Shown in pieces: positions 27,595 through 35,931 of a stretch of 64,000 nt of DNA (the stretch's first letter is position 1; every line of letters begins with the position of its first letter). The notes under the pieces were generated by a model that saw only the letters and a list, made by a program, of their open reading frames with translations, had not been told where the DNA came from and ran no database searches. Where the stretch lies: contig NZ_JAIOUB010000001.1 of NCBI RefSeq assembly GCF_019931215.1, positions 496,001 through 560,000 on the forward strand, read 5' to 3'. Source of the DNA: Alcanivorax limicola. Its GTDB lineage: Bacteria > Pseudomonadota > Gammaproteobacteria > Pseudomonadales > Alcanivoracaceae. A program made the translations under genes and the position numbers.

Positions 27595-28707
27595 TCAGGA
27601 TGCTTCGTTATACAGCGGCCGTGACAGCTCGGCCCAGTCGATCTCGCCGTCGTCCACCAGATTCTCGAATTGCAGGATACCCAGCTCCTCGAAACGTGGC
27701 CGCACCGAATCGGTGAGCAGACCGATGCGCTTGAGGTTGGGCACGATGCGGGTAAACAGCAAATTACGGAACTGCGCCATGATCTGCGACGCCAGCACCT
27801 GCTCGCGTGCTTGCTCCGGCTCCCAGCCGAATTCTGTGAACACCTCTGTGGCAATCAGGCGCTCGCGCATCACCACGCAGGCTTCAAAGGCGAAATGGGC
27901 GCGCTCTTCTTTCTCTTCCTGGGTCAGGGTGCTGACGAAATCCTCCAGGTAGTTCACACCGAAGGTCACGTGGCGGGCTTCATCACGAATTACCAGCGTG
28001 ATGATGTCCTTCAACAGTGGGTCCTTGGCTGTAAGCTTGAGGGTATTGAATGCGGCCAGGGCAAGCCCTTCGATGATGATCTGCATGCCGATGAATTTCA
28101 GATCCCAGCGCGGATCGGACAGGATCTTGTCCAGCAGCACTTTCAGGTTCGGGTTGACCGGATACATCATGCCGACCTTTTCCTGGAGGTAGCGGGTGAA
28201 CACCTCCACGTGTCGGGCTTCATCAAAGGTCTGCGACGCGGCATAGAGTTTGGCATCGTAGGTAGGGGCGCAAGATGCCAGCTGCGACGCGACCAGCAAT
28301 GCGCCCTGCTCACCGTGCATGAACTGCGCCAGCATCCAGGCCAGGTTGTGCCAGCCAAAACGCAGCTTCTCTTCTTCGGAAAGCTTCTCGAAGGGCTCCC
28401 ACCCCTGGAACGGATTGAAATTCTGATCCATGGGCTGTTCGGATTTGGGGAAATTCTGGGTCCAGTCCACGTCGAAATCGGCGTTCCAGTTCAGCTCTTT
28501 ACCCAGACGGTAGAGCTTGCGAATACGGCCATCAGCAGAGCTGTAATCCCAGTTGTAATGGCCCGTCAGTGGTGTCTGGAAAATCTGCACCACGTCTTCG
28601 ACGTGCTGGGTGGTCATGCGATGCTCAAGGTCATCACCGCCGGGCCCATCCCAGCTTTCATAGTAAATGATATCTTTCGGAGCCTGGTCGAGTCGCTTGA
28701 TCTGCAT
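27595..28707 (-). CDS. Ferritin-like diiron protein (R2-like oxidase superfamily)
   Basis: A 370-residue helical protein with two E-x-x-H pairs and two further Glu residues that together give a carboxylate-bridged diiron site: Glu133 (GEQGALL), Glu163/His166 (DEARH), Glu213 (IIEGLAL), Glu243/His246 (DEARH). This ligand pattern is that of ribonucleotide reductase R2, acyl-ACP desaturase and AurF-type N-oxygenases; it lacks the length and flanks of R2. No signal peptide. The ATG at 28707 has AGGTG. It is monocistronic with its own terminator, and a lipoprotein ceramidase lies upstream on the same strand. Oxidation of a fatty or aromatic substrate is possible but not shown. Confidence 0.78.
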   Translation of the reverse strand: MQIKRLDQAPKDIIYYESWDGPGGDDLEHRMTTQHVEDVVQIFQTPLTGHYNWDYSSADGRIRKLYRLGKELNWNADFDVDWTQNFPKSEQPMDQNFNPFQGWEPFEKLSEEEKLRFGWHNLAWMLAQFMHGEQGALLVASQLASCAPTYDAKLYAASQTFDEARHVEVFTRYLQEKVGMMYPVNPNLKVLLDKILSDPRWDLKFIGMQIIIEGLALAAFNTLKLTAKDPLLKDIITLVIRDEARHVTFGVNYLEDFVSTLTQEEKEERAHFAFEACVVMRERLIATEVFTEFGWEPEQAREQVLASQIMAQFRNLLFTRIVPNLKRIGLLTDSVRPRFEELGILQFENLVDDGEIDWAELSRPLYNEAS

Positions 28708-28845
28708 GGTAGCGCACCTTTTTTGTCTTTGTCGGATTCGTCGATAAATCCCAGATCGGGTCGTACTCAACGCTATCCCGCAGCACCTGGCGCAGCAATG
28801 TCGCGAAATGACAATGCACGCACCGGCTGACGCGAAATCACAACT

Positions 28846-31326
28846 TCACCGCGCCGCTGAGATCGGCGGCAAATCGCTGCCGTCTTCACACGCCGCCAGG
28901 GGGCCCGCCACGGTAAAGGGGCTCGATACCCCGCTGTATGCGCCGCCCGGCGCCGCGACACCCTGGTGGCGTAGACGGTATATGCCCGCAGGGGTATTGG
29001 CAGGCAGGTGCCACCGTGCCTCGGCAGTGGACGGGCCCGTCGGTATCGGGTCCAGCGGCAGCGGCGGCAGCACGGTGGGCTGCCAGAGAAACCAGAGCGC
29101 AGGGTCCTGATCCCGGGCGACGACCTGCCAGCTGCCATCGAGGCGCTGGCGTTCGACGAACACATAGCTGTCGCCCAGCATCAGATCATTGCGCGGATGC
29201 CCCGCCTGGAAGATGGCGCGCACCGTATCGCCCGGCTCGGCGGAGGGCGGCACATCCTCCAGCAAAGAGCCGAAAGGCGCGCTGCCTGGCGTATCCGAGG
29301 GGATATATGGCGGGCGGCGCAACACTGGCGTCACTCGCGGATAGGCGGGCCCTGCCGCTATCGCCTCGCCATCGCGCATGCTCAGGGCCAGGCGCCGGGT
29401 TTCCTGTTTCACGGCCGCCAGGCTCCAGGGGCCGTATACGGTGGATGCCCCCTCATACTGCTGACTGGCGTATTCTTCCCGGGTCGTCAGGTAATGGATG
29501 AAATCGTTGGTCAGTCCGGCAATGATCACTGTGTCGACGCCCACCGGCGCCAGCTCTTCAAGCACCAGAGCGCGCAGGCGTCGCGCCGACATGGTGGTTA
29601 CTTCCCAGGGCAAACCGACCACCGCCAGATTGCCGATACGGAATATCTGCAATGGCTGCACCGGTGACTCGAAGTTGGTGGTCAGCCCCAACGGGTTCAA
29701 TACCAGGTCCAGTACGCCGCCGGCGGACTCGCCGAGATTGGTCGGCAACAGCACGGGCTTCTCCGCATGGCAACCGAGTCCGAGCAACGGCAGTGTCTGG
29801 GTATTGCACAGCAGCAGGCTGGAAACGATTTCCAATGGCAGCCCCGGCCCGGTCAGCTCCGCAAAGTCCCGGGCAATAGCCCGCATGATGCCGCCGTCCG
29901 TTGCGCAGGTGATGCCCTCATAACTGATTGGCCCCGGGCCATCCTCGGCGCCCGCCGGGAAGGACACGCCCAATGCGGCGTTACAGGTGCGCTTGACCGC
30001 AGCATCCAGCGCTGGCGGATGCTGCAGCCGCGACAGAATCACGGGGTCCGTCACCGTCACCTGGTTCATACGTACGTGCATCAGGCGGTAATCCACCGGC
30101 CCGCTGAGTGCCTCGCCCTGCCCCCATAACCTCAAGGCTTTGGCCAGTTGTTTGTTGCCAGAGATGGCGTTGGATTCAAACACCGTGCTGCCGCCGCCGC
30201 GGCGCGGGTCGGGGTGCGGGAACTCATTGATGAAGATGTTGGGGGACGAATCGCCCTCATCCGCTTGCGCGAACGCGGCGACAAAGGTGTCTTCTCCGGG
30301 ATGCGGGCTGTAGCGGGTGCGCATGATGCGTTCAAAGCCCTGGGCCGCAAACCCCTTGCAATCACTGCTGACCAGATCCGCCTCCGGCCCGATAACCGTG
30401 GGGTGTACCCCGAACCAGTTGATGATGCCCACCGGGCTGCCGTTGTCCCGTCGCAGATTCAGTTGCACCACCCGTTTGTTGACATCCACTTCCTCTCCAC
30501 GGGTGTCGCGAAACGCAGCGCGCTCGTCGGCCGGGTTCATGGCAAAGGCCGGGCGCGAACGGTTGATGTTGGTGTTCAGCAGTTCGCCGCTGGCAAGCGA
30601 TACGCGGCCGGGCTCCGGATTGGCCTGGATATTAGCGTGTGCCAGCCGAATCGCCGCCACCATGCCGTCCACCAGTGTGCGGTACACCAGATCGTCGTAA
30701 CCGAGATGCAGTGCGTTACCGGCCTCGTGATGGGAATAGCCGGCGGGGCCGGAATGCGTATGGGTCGCGGAGAGCATGACGTTATCGCCGTTATAAAAGC
30801 GGGACAAATCATCGTCTGCGGCGATGGCATCCAGTACACCCAGGCGCAACGAGCCCCACATCAGCCCGATGTCTGCCGACAGAAACATGACGCGCTTGCC
30901 GTTGCAGGGCGATTCGATGGCGTAGGCACGGGCAAACTGGCGGGTGTGAATGCCACGCATGACCTGGGCGGTATCTTCCCACCCGGCGCCACTTTTCAGG
31001 GCCACCGGGCCGGTGACGTCGGCAATGCCGCTCCCGAAGCGAAATGTCTGATTGTCGCCACAGTGCCCGGATGCCCTGCCACGGGCAGGGCTGTCCACAT
31101 CCAGCCGCAGGCCCGGTGCATCCAGCCCCTGCCCCACCTCCAGCATCGGGCTGTTCAGCACACAGCGAGCCATCTGCGGTTCTGCGAACAGAGAGTCAGG
31201 CATCGCGCCGCCATTATCACCGTCTGCCGGTGGCGTGCCACGGCCACCGCCTAATGAGCTGTCGCCGCCACAGGCGCTCAACAGAAGAACGCCAAGCAGT
31301 GTCGTAATGATGCAGCGTGTCATCAT
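28846..31326 (-). CDS. Neutral/alkaline ceramidase-family lipoprotein
   Basis: An 826-residue enzyme resembling neutral ceramidase, which cleaves ceramide to sphingosine and fatty acid using zinc. The lipobox LLLSAC followed by GGDSS marks a lipoprotein. Motifs: zinc-site SATHTHSGPAGY near residue 190, NRSRPAF, a GVHPTVI histidine, and GDSSPN near residue 358, equivalent to the catalytic-serine GDVSPN loop. The C-terminal Ig-like domain (last 110 residues or so) fits known ceramidases. Secreted forms of about 650-700 residues are usual, so this version has an added N-terminal segment. The start is the first of two adjacent ATGs after AGGAA. Confidence 0.87.
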   Translation of the reverse strand: MMTRCIITTLLGVLLLSACGGDSSLGGGRGTPPADGDNGGAMPDSLFAEPQMARCVLNSPMLEVGQGLDAPGLRLDVDSPARGRASGHCGDNQTFRFGSGIADVTGPVALKSGAGWEDTAQVMRGIHTRQFARAYAIESPCNGKRVMFLSADIGLMWGSLRLGVLDAIAADDDLSRFYNGDNVMLSATHTHSGPAGYSHHEAGNALHLGYDDLVYRTLVDGMVAAIRLAHANIQANPEPGRVSLASGELLNTNINRSRPAFAMNPADERAAFRDTRGEEVDVNKRVVQLNLRRDNGSPVGIINWFGVHPTVIGPEADLVSSDCKGFAAQGFERIMRTRYSPHPGEDTFVAAFAQADEGDSSPNIFINEFPHPDPRRGGGSTVFESNAISGNKQLAKALRLWGQGEALSGPVDYRLMHVRMNQVTVTDPVILSRLQHPPALDAAVKRTCNAALGVSFPAGAEDGPGPISYEGITCATDGGIMRAIARDFAELTGPGLPLEIVSSLLLCNTQTLPLLGLGCHAEKPVLLPTNLGESAGGVLDLVLNPLGLTTNFESPVQPLQIFRIGNLAVVGLPWEVTTMSARRLRALVLEELAPVGVDTVIIAGLTNDFIHYLTTREEYASQQYEGASTVYGPWSLAAVKQETRRLALSMRDGEAIAAGPAYPRVTPVLRRPPYIPSDTPGSAPFGSLLEDVPPSAEPGDTVRAIFQAGHPRNDLMLGDSYVFVERQRLDGSWQVVARDQDPALWFLWQPTVLPPLPLDPIPTGPSTAEARWHLPANTPAGIYRLRHQGVAAPGGAYSGVSSPFTVAGPLAACEDGSDLPPISAAR

Positions 31327-31349
31327 GCATTTCCTTTTTCTGTTATATA

Positions 31350-31361
31350 GCACGATAGTGC
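31350..31361. promoter_or_regulatory. Inverted repeat before the ceramidase gene
   Basis: GCAC-GATA-GTGC lies 23 bases before the start, next to a TATATAA sequence that could be a -10. It closely resembles GCACTATAGTAC before the GMC operon. Proposed as a regulator site; inference only. Confidence 0.35.
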
Positions 31362-31465
31362 AACTATTCAGAAAAAGGATTATTTCAGCAAAGCGGCGGC
31401 GCGGGCAGCACCCATTACAAATTGCTACCGAATACCGCCAGCGGGATACCTGGGACTAAAGAGGA

Positions 31466-31933
31466 TTACTCGGGGGGTTCTGTGGCAGATTCCTCTGACA
31501 ACAGGAAATGCGCGCGGGCTATGGCAATAGGCTCGGGCCGACGTACCTGCCAGGCACTGATGTGTACATTGGCCACCCGGCGCCCGAGGCGCGTCACACG
31601 GCACTCTGCGAAGGTATCGCGAAAATGCCCGGCGCGCAGGTAGTCCATGGTGAAATCAATGGTCTTGGGTACCCGGGGCTCACCCATCTCCAGCAGCAGG
31701 AAGATAATGGCAGCCTGCTCCATAAAGCCCGCCACTGCGCCACCGTGCAGCGCTGGCAGAGTCGGATTACCCAGGTTGGTGTCCCGTTTGGGGAGCACGA
31801 AGGTCAGCTCCTCGCCACGGGCCGTTATCTCAATGCCCAGGAATGCGGCATAGGGCACGCGGTCGATCAATGCCTGATAGGGCTCACTGCCCTGGCGACA
31901 GGCCGCGACCAGATCACGCAGTCCGTCAGTCAT
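31466..31933 (-). CDS. PaaI/4HBT-type hotdog thioesterase
   Basis: A 155-residue hotdog-fold acyl-CoA thioesterase. The PaaI-type core is seen around residues 60-75: LPALHGGAVAGFMEQAA, where HGG is the conserved loop. It is the last gene of a three-gene operon; its ATG overlaps the stop of the second thioesterase by four bases. Probable role is hydrolysis of acyl- or aryl-CoA; chain length cannot be told. Two different hotdog proteins back to back may form a mixed complex or act on distinct CoA esters. Confidence 0.87.
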   Translation of the reverse strand: MTDGLRDLVAACRQGSEPYQALIDRVPYAAFLGIEITARGEELTFVLPKRDTNLGNPTLPALHGGAVAGFMEQAAIIFLLLEMGEPRVPKTIDFTMDYLRAGHFRDTFAECRVTRLGRRVANVHISAWQVRRPEPIAIARAHFLLSEESATEPPE

Positions 31934-32379
31934 GCCACCACCTTGCTTGCACCGGGCAGTTTCATACGCATGTAGGTTGCCAGACCCGTTGCCAACATCT
32001 CACCCTCTTCATCGCCTTCCTCATAAACACTCATGCGCACAAAGGCGACATGCTGACTGAGCCGGTAACACTCAGCGTCGCAGATCACCGCCTTGCCTGG
32101 TGCCGGGGCACGAAGGTGGTCCACACGCATATCAATGGTCGGCGTGATTTCGAATGAGGGAAAGATCAGACAGGCATTGGCCAGGCCACCCGCCTGGTCC
32201 ATCAGGGCAAAAATCGCCCCGCCATGCATGATGCCGGAATCGGGGTTGCCCACCAGCTGCGGGCTGGCAGCCATGCGCGTACGCACACGATCCTCGTGCG
32301 CTTCAAGCACTTCAATGCCGAGTTCCGTGGAGTGCCGTACCGAAGCCACAAACCGGCGGCACACATCAAGTCGTGTCAT
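31930..32379 (-). CDS. Second hotdog thioesterase
   Basis: A 149-residue PaaI/4HBT-family protein with the core NPDSGIMHGGAIFALMDQAGG; the Asp of MDQAGG is in the position of the catalytic acid. The frame extends to 32493, but ATG 32379 overlaps the stop of the upstream gene (TGATG) and starts the normal-length domain. It couples to the next thioesterase by a four-base overlap. Similar in fold but not closely similar in sequence to its neighbour. Confidence 0.86.
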   Translation of the reverse strand: MTRLDVCRRFVASVRHSTELGIEVLEAHEDRVRTRMAASPQLVGNPDSGIMHGGAIFALMDQAGGLANACLIFPSFEITPTIDMRVDHLRAPAPGKAVICDAECYRLSQHVAFVRMSVYEEGDEEGEMLATGLATYMRMKLPGASKVVA

Positions 32380-33155
32380 CAACTCCCCGCAACCTGATCG
32401 ACAGAAGCAACGATCTGCTGGGTATAGCGATGCACCAGAAAGGGCACAGAGTTCTCGTAGAACTTCACCAGAGATTCGCGGATAAAGCCCCATTTGCTGG
32501 CGATCTGATCCAGCGCGCGGGTCGCCGTATCGTCGTCGCGGTATTTGGCCCGTATTTCAGCCAGGCGCCGATCGAAGGCCGGCACCGTGTCGCGGAATTC
32601 AATGCGGCCTTCGCCGGTATCGACGGCCATACCGCCGGAGGGATCCGCAGACAGCGCCAGGTACTCGGACGACATCCGCTGCATATAAGCGGCCAGGGCC
32701 CACATGTCAGCATAGTCACCGCTGCTGTCGGCAGAATAGGTGGACAGCTGGTTATTCATGACCGCCGCCAGTCGGTTCACGTCCTGCGCCGCGTAACTTT
32801 CGGTATAGCCCAGCTTTGCAATGGTATTGCTCTCTGCGGCCTTGGTGAATTCCGCCCAGTTATTTCGCATGGCATTCACCAGCGCAACATCCGTATCACT
32901 GGATGCGGCACTCTGCAGGACACGAAACTGCGATTCAGCGGAACGAAGGCTTTGCGCCAACTGGCGCTCATAGCGACGATCACCGTCCATCACCGTGAAC
33001 ATATGGAAATCAGCACGCACGCGCCACAATTCGAGCTGCATGCGCTCGACCTGCGCCTGATTGATGGCTGCGCTGGCCACTACGGGCATCAGCAGCACCG
33101 GCATTAACAGCAGCGCAGCGCAAAGGCCTCGCAGGTATGCAGATATTCCAGACAT
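32379..33155 (-). CDS. Exported protein of unknown function
   Basis: A 258-residue protein with a clear Sec signal peptide (cleavage near ASA, about residue 29) and no lipobox. The rest is helical, rich in Ala, Arg and Gln, with heptad-like spacing around residues 30-90 that suggests coiled coil. Not recognised. It is the first gene of an operon with two thioesterases and its stop overlaps the next start by one base. The ATG has GGGAG. A periplasmic location with cytoplasmic thioesterase partners is puzzling. Confidence 0.7.
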   Translation of the reverse strand: MSGISAYLRGLCAALLLMPVLLMPVVASAAINQAQVERMQLELWRVRADFHMFTVMDGDRRYERQLAQSLRSAESQFRVLQSAASSDTDVALVNAMRNNWAEFTKAAESNTIAKLGYTESYAAQDVNRLAAVMNNQLSTYSADSSGDYADMWALAAYMQRMSSEYLALSADPSGGMAVDTGEGRIEFRDTVPAFDRRLAEIRAKYRDDDTATRALDQIASKWGFIRESLVKFYENSVPFLVHRYTQQIVASVDQVAGS

Positions 33156-33424
33156 TGTTGTCTCCCGAATCATTATTGTTCTGCCTCTTCTCAGGGGCAG
33201 GTTAAACCGCGACACGCTGGTGTGTCACCCGCCCATATCCCACGTGTTCGTTGCCCATATCTGCTGCTGTGTCCTGTGCTCCCCCGAGCCAGCAGCAGAC
33301 AGGCTCTCACCTGTACGCTTCGGATAATAGCAGATTAATGCCGACGGGCAGTATAAACAGCCTGGTCAGGGCCCTGCCCTGCCGCCCGGCCGGGCTACCG
33401 CTCGCCGGGGCATGCAGAGGTTGC

Positions 33425-34204
33425 TCAGCGGCTCAACTCGGCGTGCAGTGTCACGAACTCCTGGGTCAGCTTGTGCCGCGGCGCCAGATGGATCAGCGGT
33501 TTGGCCTGATCGTGGGACTCCCGCATGATCACGCTGGCAGACAGGTAGCTCGACAGTATCGGCAGCCCCTCTTCACTCAGCCCTTCCACCAGCTGCTGCG
33601 GCAAGCGCGCGCGGGGCTGGAACTGATTCACCACGATGCCCTCGACCTCCAGCGCGTCGTTGTGATCGTCACGGGCCTCGCGGATATTCTCCAGCAGTGT
33701 GTACAACGCCTTGCGGGAGAAGGCATCGCAATCGAAGGGAATCAGCACCTTGTCCCCGGCAATCAGGGCCGAGAGGGTGTAGAAATTGTAGGCGGGGGGC
33801 GTATCGATATAAATGACATCGAACTCCTTCTCCAGCGCCTTCACCAGTGCACGCAGCTTGTAGATCTTGTGCTTGCTTTCCAGCATGTGCTCAATCTCGC
33901 CCAGCTCCGGGTTTGACGGCAGCACACTCAGATTCTCGAACCCTGTAGCGTGGATGTACTCCAGCGGGTCCTTCTCTTTCAGCCGGAACGACAGCGTCTG
34001 GCCGAAAAAAGTACCTACATTGGGGGTCGGACCTTCGCCATTCTGGTAAGCATCCATACCGAGCAGGTACTGGCTGGCATTGCACTGGGGGTCGAGATCC
34101 AGCACCAGTGTGCGCTGGCCCTGGCTGGCACTGATGGCGGCAAGATTGACCGCGATACTGGATTTTCCTACGCCACCTTTCTGGTTGAACACCACTCGCC
34201 GCAT
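33425..34204 (-). CDS. Orphan ParA/Soj-family ATPase
   Basis: A 259-residue ParA-type ATPase. The deviant Walker A (QKGGVGKSS, residues 8-16) retains the signature lysine, Walker A' (LDLDPQCNAS) and Walker B (VIYIDTPPAY) are typical. No ParB or parS site is adjacent and the gene is not next to gidB or plasmid functions, so it is probably one of the orphan ParAs that position a cellular cargo. The ATG has AAGGAG. Target unknown. Confidence 0.88.
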   Translation of the reverse strand: MRRVVFNQKGGVGKSSIAVNLAAISASQGQRTLVLDLDPQCNASQYLLGMDAYQNGEGPTPNVGTFFGQTLSFRLKEKDPLEYIHATGFENLSVLPSNPELGEIEHMLESKHKIYKLRALVKALEKEFDVIYIDTPPAYNFYTLSALIAGDKVLIPFDCDAFSRKALYTLLENIREARDDHNDALEVEGIVVNQFQPRARLPQQLVEGLSEEGLPILSSYLSASVIMRESHDQAKPLIHLAPRHKLTQEFVTLHAELSR

Positions 34205-34537
34205 CCGTTTCTCTCCTTCAACTGGTGCCTGGCCCAGCGGAATGATACAGGTGCCACTGCGTTATGCACAGAATCTGTGGAACAGGCTGTGGATAACCGC
34301 TGCGCAAATCGCGGAGCGGCCCGGCATGAGGCTGTTCGCCCCCTGCTGGTTACTCTCTGTACATAGGTCCCATCTGCACCTGAGTGCCTGTCATGCGCCG
34401 CCCCTATATCAACGGCAGAAAGCTGTTTACTCCACCGCAACAGGCCTTGCTGTCTGATCTTCATGGCCTATGATTGAGTAAAAGGCATACACCGTATATA
34501 CCCATGCCGCCCGTAGTGGAGTATCAGGAGCCCCGCC
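34205..34537. other. Divergent spacer between parA-like gene and P450
   Basis: 333 bases without a credible gene. Near the P450 side, TTGAGT (34474-34479) and TATATA (34495-34500) could be a promoter, but the 15-base spacing is short. Nothing else is recognised. Confidence 0.4.
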
Positions 34538-35884
34538 ATGCGCAATGTCCCCTTTTCAGCGGTCCCGTCCGGCAGTGATCTCAAACCGATACCCGGTGAT
34601 CCAGGCCCCCCGTTGATAGGCCATACTCTGCGGCTGATCCGCGACCCGCTGGGTGTCGGGCGGGAGCGCTACGAACGCTACGGCGCCATTTCATGGGGCA
34701 ACGCGTTTGGCATGAAAATGGTGAGCATGATTGGCCCCGACGCCAACGAGTTCGTGTTGCGCAACAAGGGCGATGTGTTCTCCAACCATCAGGGCTGGGA
34801 TGTCTTCATCGGCAAGTTCTTCCACCGGGGCATCATGCTGCTGGATTTCGAAGAGCATCGCTGGCACCGCAAGATCATGCAGCAGGCGTTCAAGACAGAG
34901 GTGCTGCGCGACTACAATACCCGCATGGGCCCGGGTATCGAGGCGGGTCTGGCAGGCTGGCAGCCGGCTGAACGATTCATGATTTTTCCCGCCATCAAAC
35001 AACTGACACTGGATCTGGCCACGGATGTCTTCATGGGCCAGAAACTGGGCAGCGAAGCCAACAGCATCAACACGGCCTTTATCGATACGGTGCGCGCCGG
35101 TACCGCCCTGCTGCGCTTCAATATGCCCGGCGGTCGGTGGGCAAAGGGGTTACGCGGCCGCCGCGTCCTGGAAGACTTCTTCCGCCGCGAAGTACCGGCC
35201 AAGCGCCGCAGCAACGAAGCGGATCTGTTCAGTGTGCTGTGCCGGGCCGAAACCGAAGAGGGCGAATCCTTTACCGATGATGATGTGGTCAACCACATGA
35301 TCTTCCTGATGATGGCCGCCCATGACACCACCACCATCACCCTGAGCAACATGATCTACTGGCTGGCGCGCCATCCGGACTGGCAAGCCCGGATTCGTGA
35401 CGAAAGCCTGGCACTGGGCAAGACACAGCTCGATTACGATGACCTGGGCAAGCTTCACAGCGCGGGCCTGGCCATGAAAGAAGCACTGCGTCTGTGTGCA
35501 CCGGTACCGTCAGTACCCCGCCGCACGGTGCGCGACTGTGAGTTCGCAGGGCACTATGTGCCCGCCGGAACGCTGGTCTCCATCAGCCCGTTCTTTACCC
35601 ATGCCATGCCGGAGTACTGGCCTGATCCGGAGACTTTCGACCCGGAGCGCTTTGCCGAGGATCGGCGCGAGGACAAGGTGCACCCTTACGCCTGGGTGCC
35701 ATTCGGGGGTGGTGCGCACAAGTGCATTGGCCTGCACTTCGCCGAGCTTCAGGTCAAAGCCGTGCTGCACCAGTTGGTGCTGGGTTTCGAATGGGACGTG
35801 GACCCGGCATACCGTATGCCACTGGACATGACCAGCCTGCCGGTTCCCAAGGACGATCTGCCGGTACGTCTGCGCCGGCGCTGA
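34538..35884 (+). CDS. Cytochrome P450
   Basis: A 448-residue soluble P450 monooxygenase. The I-helix AAHDTTT, the K-helix E-x-x-R (KEALRLC), the DPERF block and the heme loop FGGGAHKCIG with Cys396 are all present. The stretch after the cysteine (LHFAELQVKAVL) resembles the CYP51/CYP120/CYP26-like bacterial branch rather than CYP153 or CYP101. No ferredoxin or reductase gene is adjacent, so electron donors must be encoded elsewhere. The ATG has AGGAG. Substrate is unknown; terpenoid, sterol-like or fatty substrates are possible. Convergent with glutathione reductase, with a stem-loop between. Confidence 0.9.
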   Translation: MRNVPFSAVPSGSDLKPIPGDPGPPLIGHTLRLIRDPLGVGRERYERYGAISWGNAFGMKMVSMIGPDANEFVLRNKGDVFSNHQGWDVFIGKFFHRGIMLLDFEEHRWHRKIMQQAFKTEVLRDYNTRMGPGIEAGLAGWQPAERFMIFPAIKQLTLDLATDVFMGQKLGSEANSINTAFIDTVRAGTALLRFNMPGGRWAKGLRGRRVLEDFFRREVPAKRRSNEADLFSVLCRAETEEGESFTDDDVVNHMIFLMMAAHDTTTITLSNMIYWLARHPDWQARIRDESLALGKTQLDYDDLGKLHSAGLAMKEALRLCAPVPSVPRRTVRDCEFAGHYVPAGTLVSISPFFTHAMPEYWPDPETFDPERFAEDRREDKVHPYAWVPFGGGAHKCIGLHFAELQVKAVLHQLVLGFEWDVDPAYRMPLDMTSLPVPKDDLPVRLRRR

Positions 35885-35911
35885 TGCTCGCCGGCGCACC
35901 CGGCAGTAAAG

Positions 35912-35931
35912 GCCCCTGACGGATCAGGGGC
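35912..35931. terminator. Stem-loop between convergent P450 and gor
   Basis: GCCCCTGA / TCAGGGGC, an 8-bp perfect stem with loop CGGA, begins 28 bases after the P450 stop and includes the last codons of gor. No U-tract follows in either direction, so intrinsic termination is uncertain. Confidence 0.45.

Noticed and set aside
27670-28830. 386-codon frame antisense to the diiron gene
   Set aside because: The opposite strand has intact diiron ligands and a terminator; the antisense frame has no recognisable features.
33425-34204. ParA as sign of a plasmid or origin region
   Set aside because: No parB, parS, dnaA or replication gene is nearby; orphan ParA proteins are common on chromosomes.
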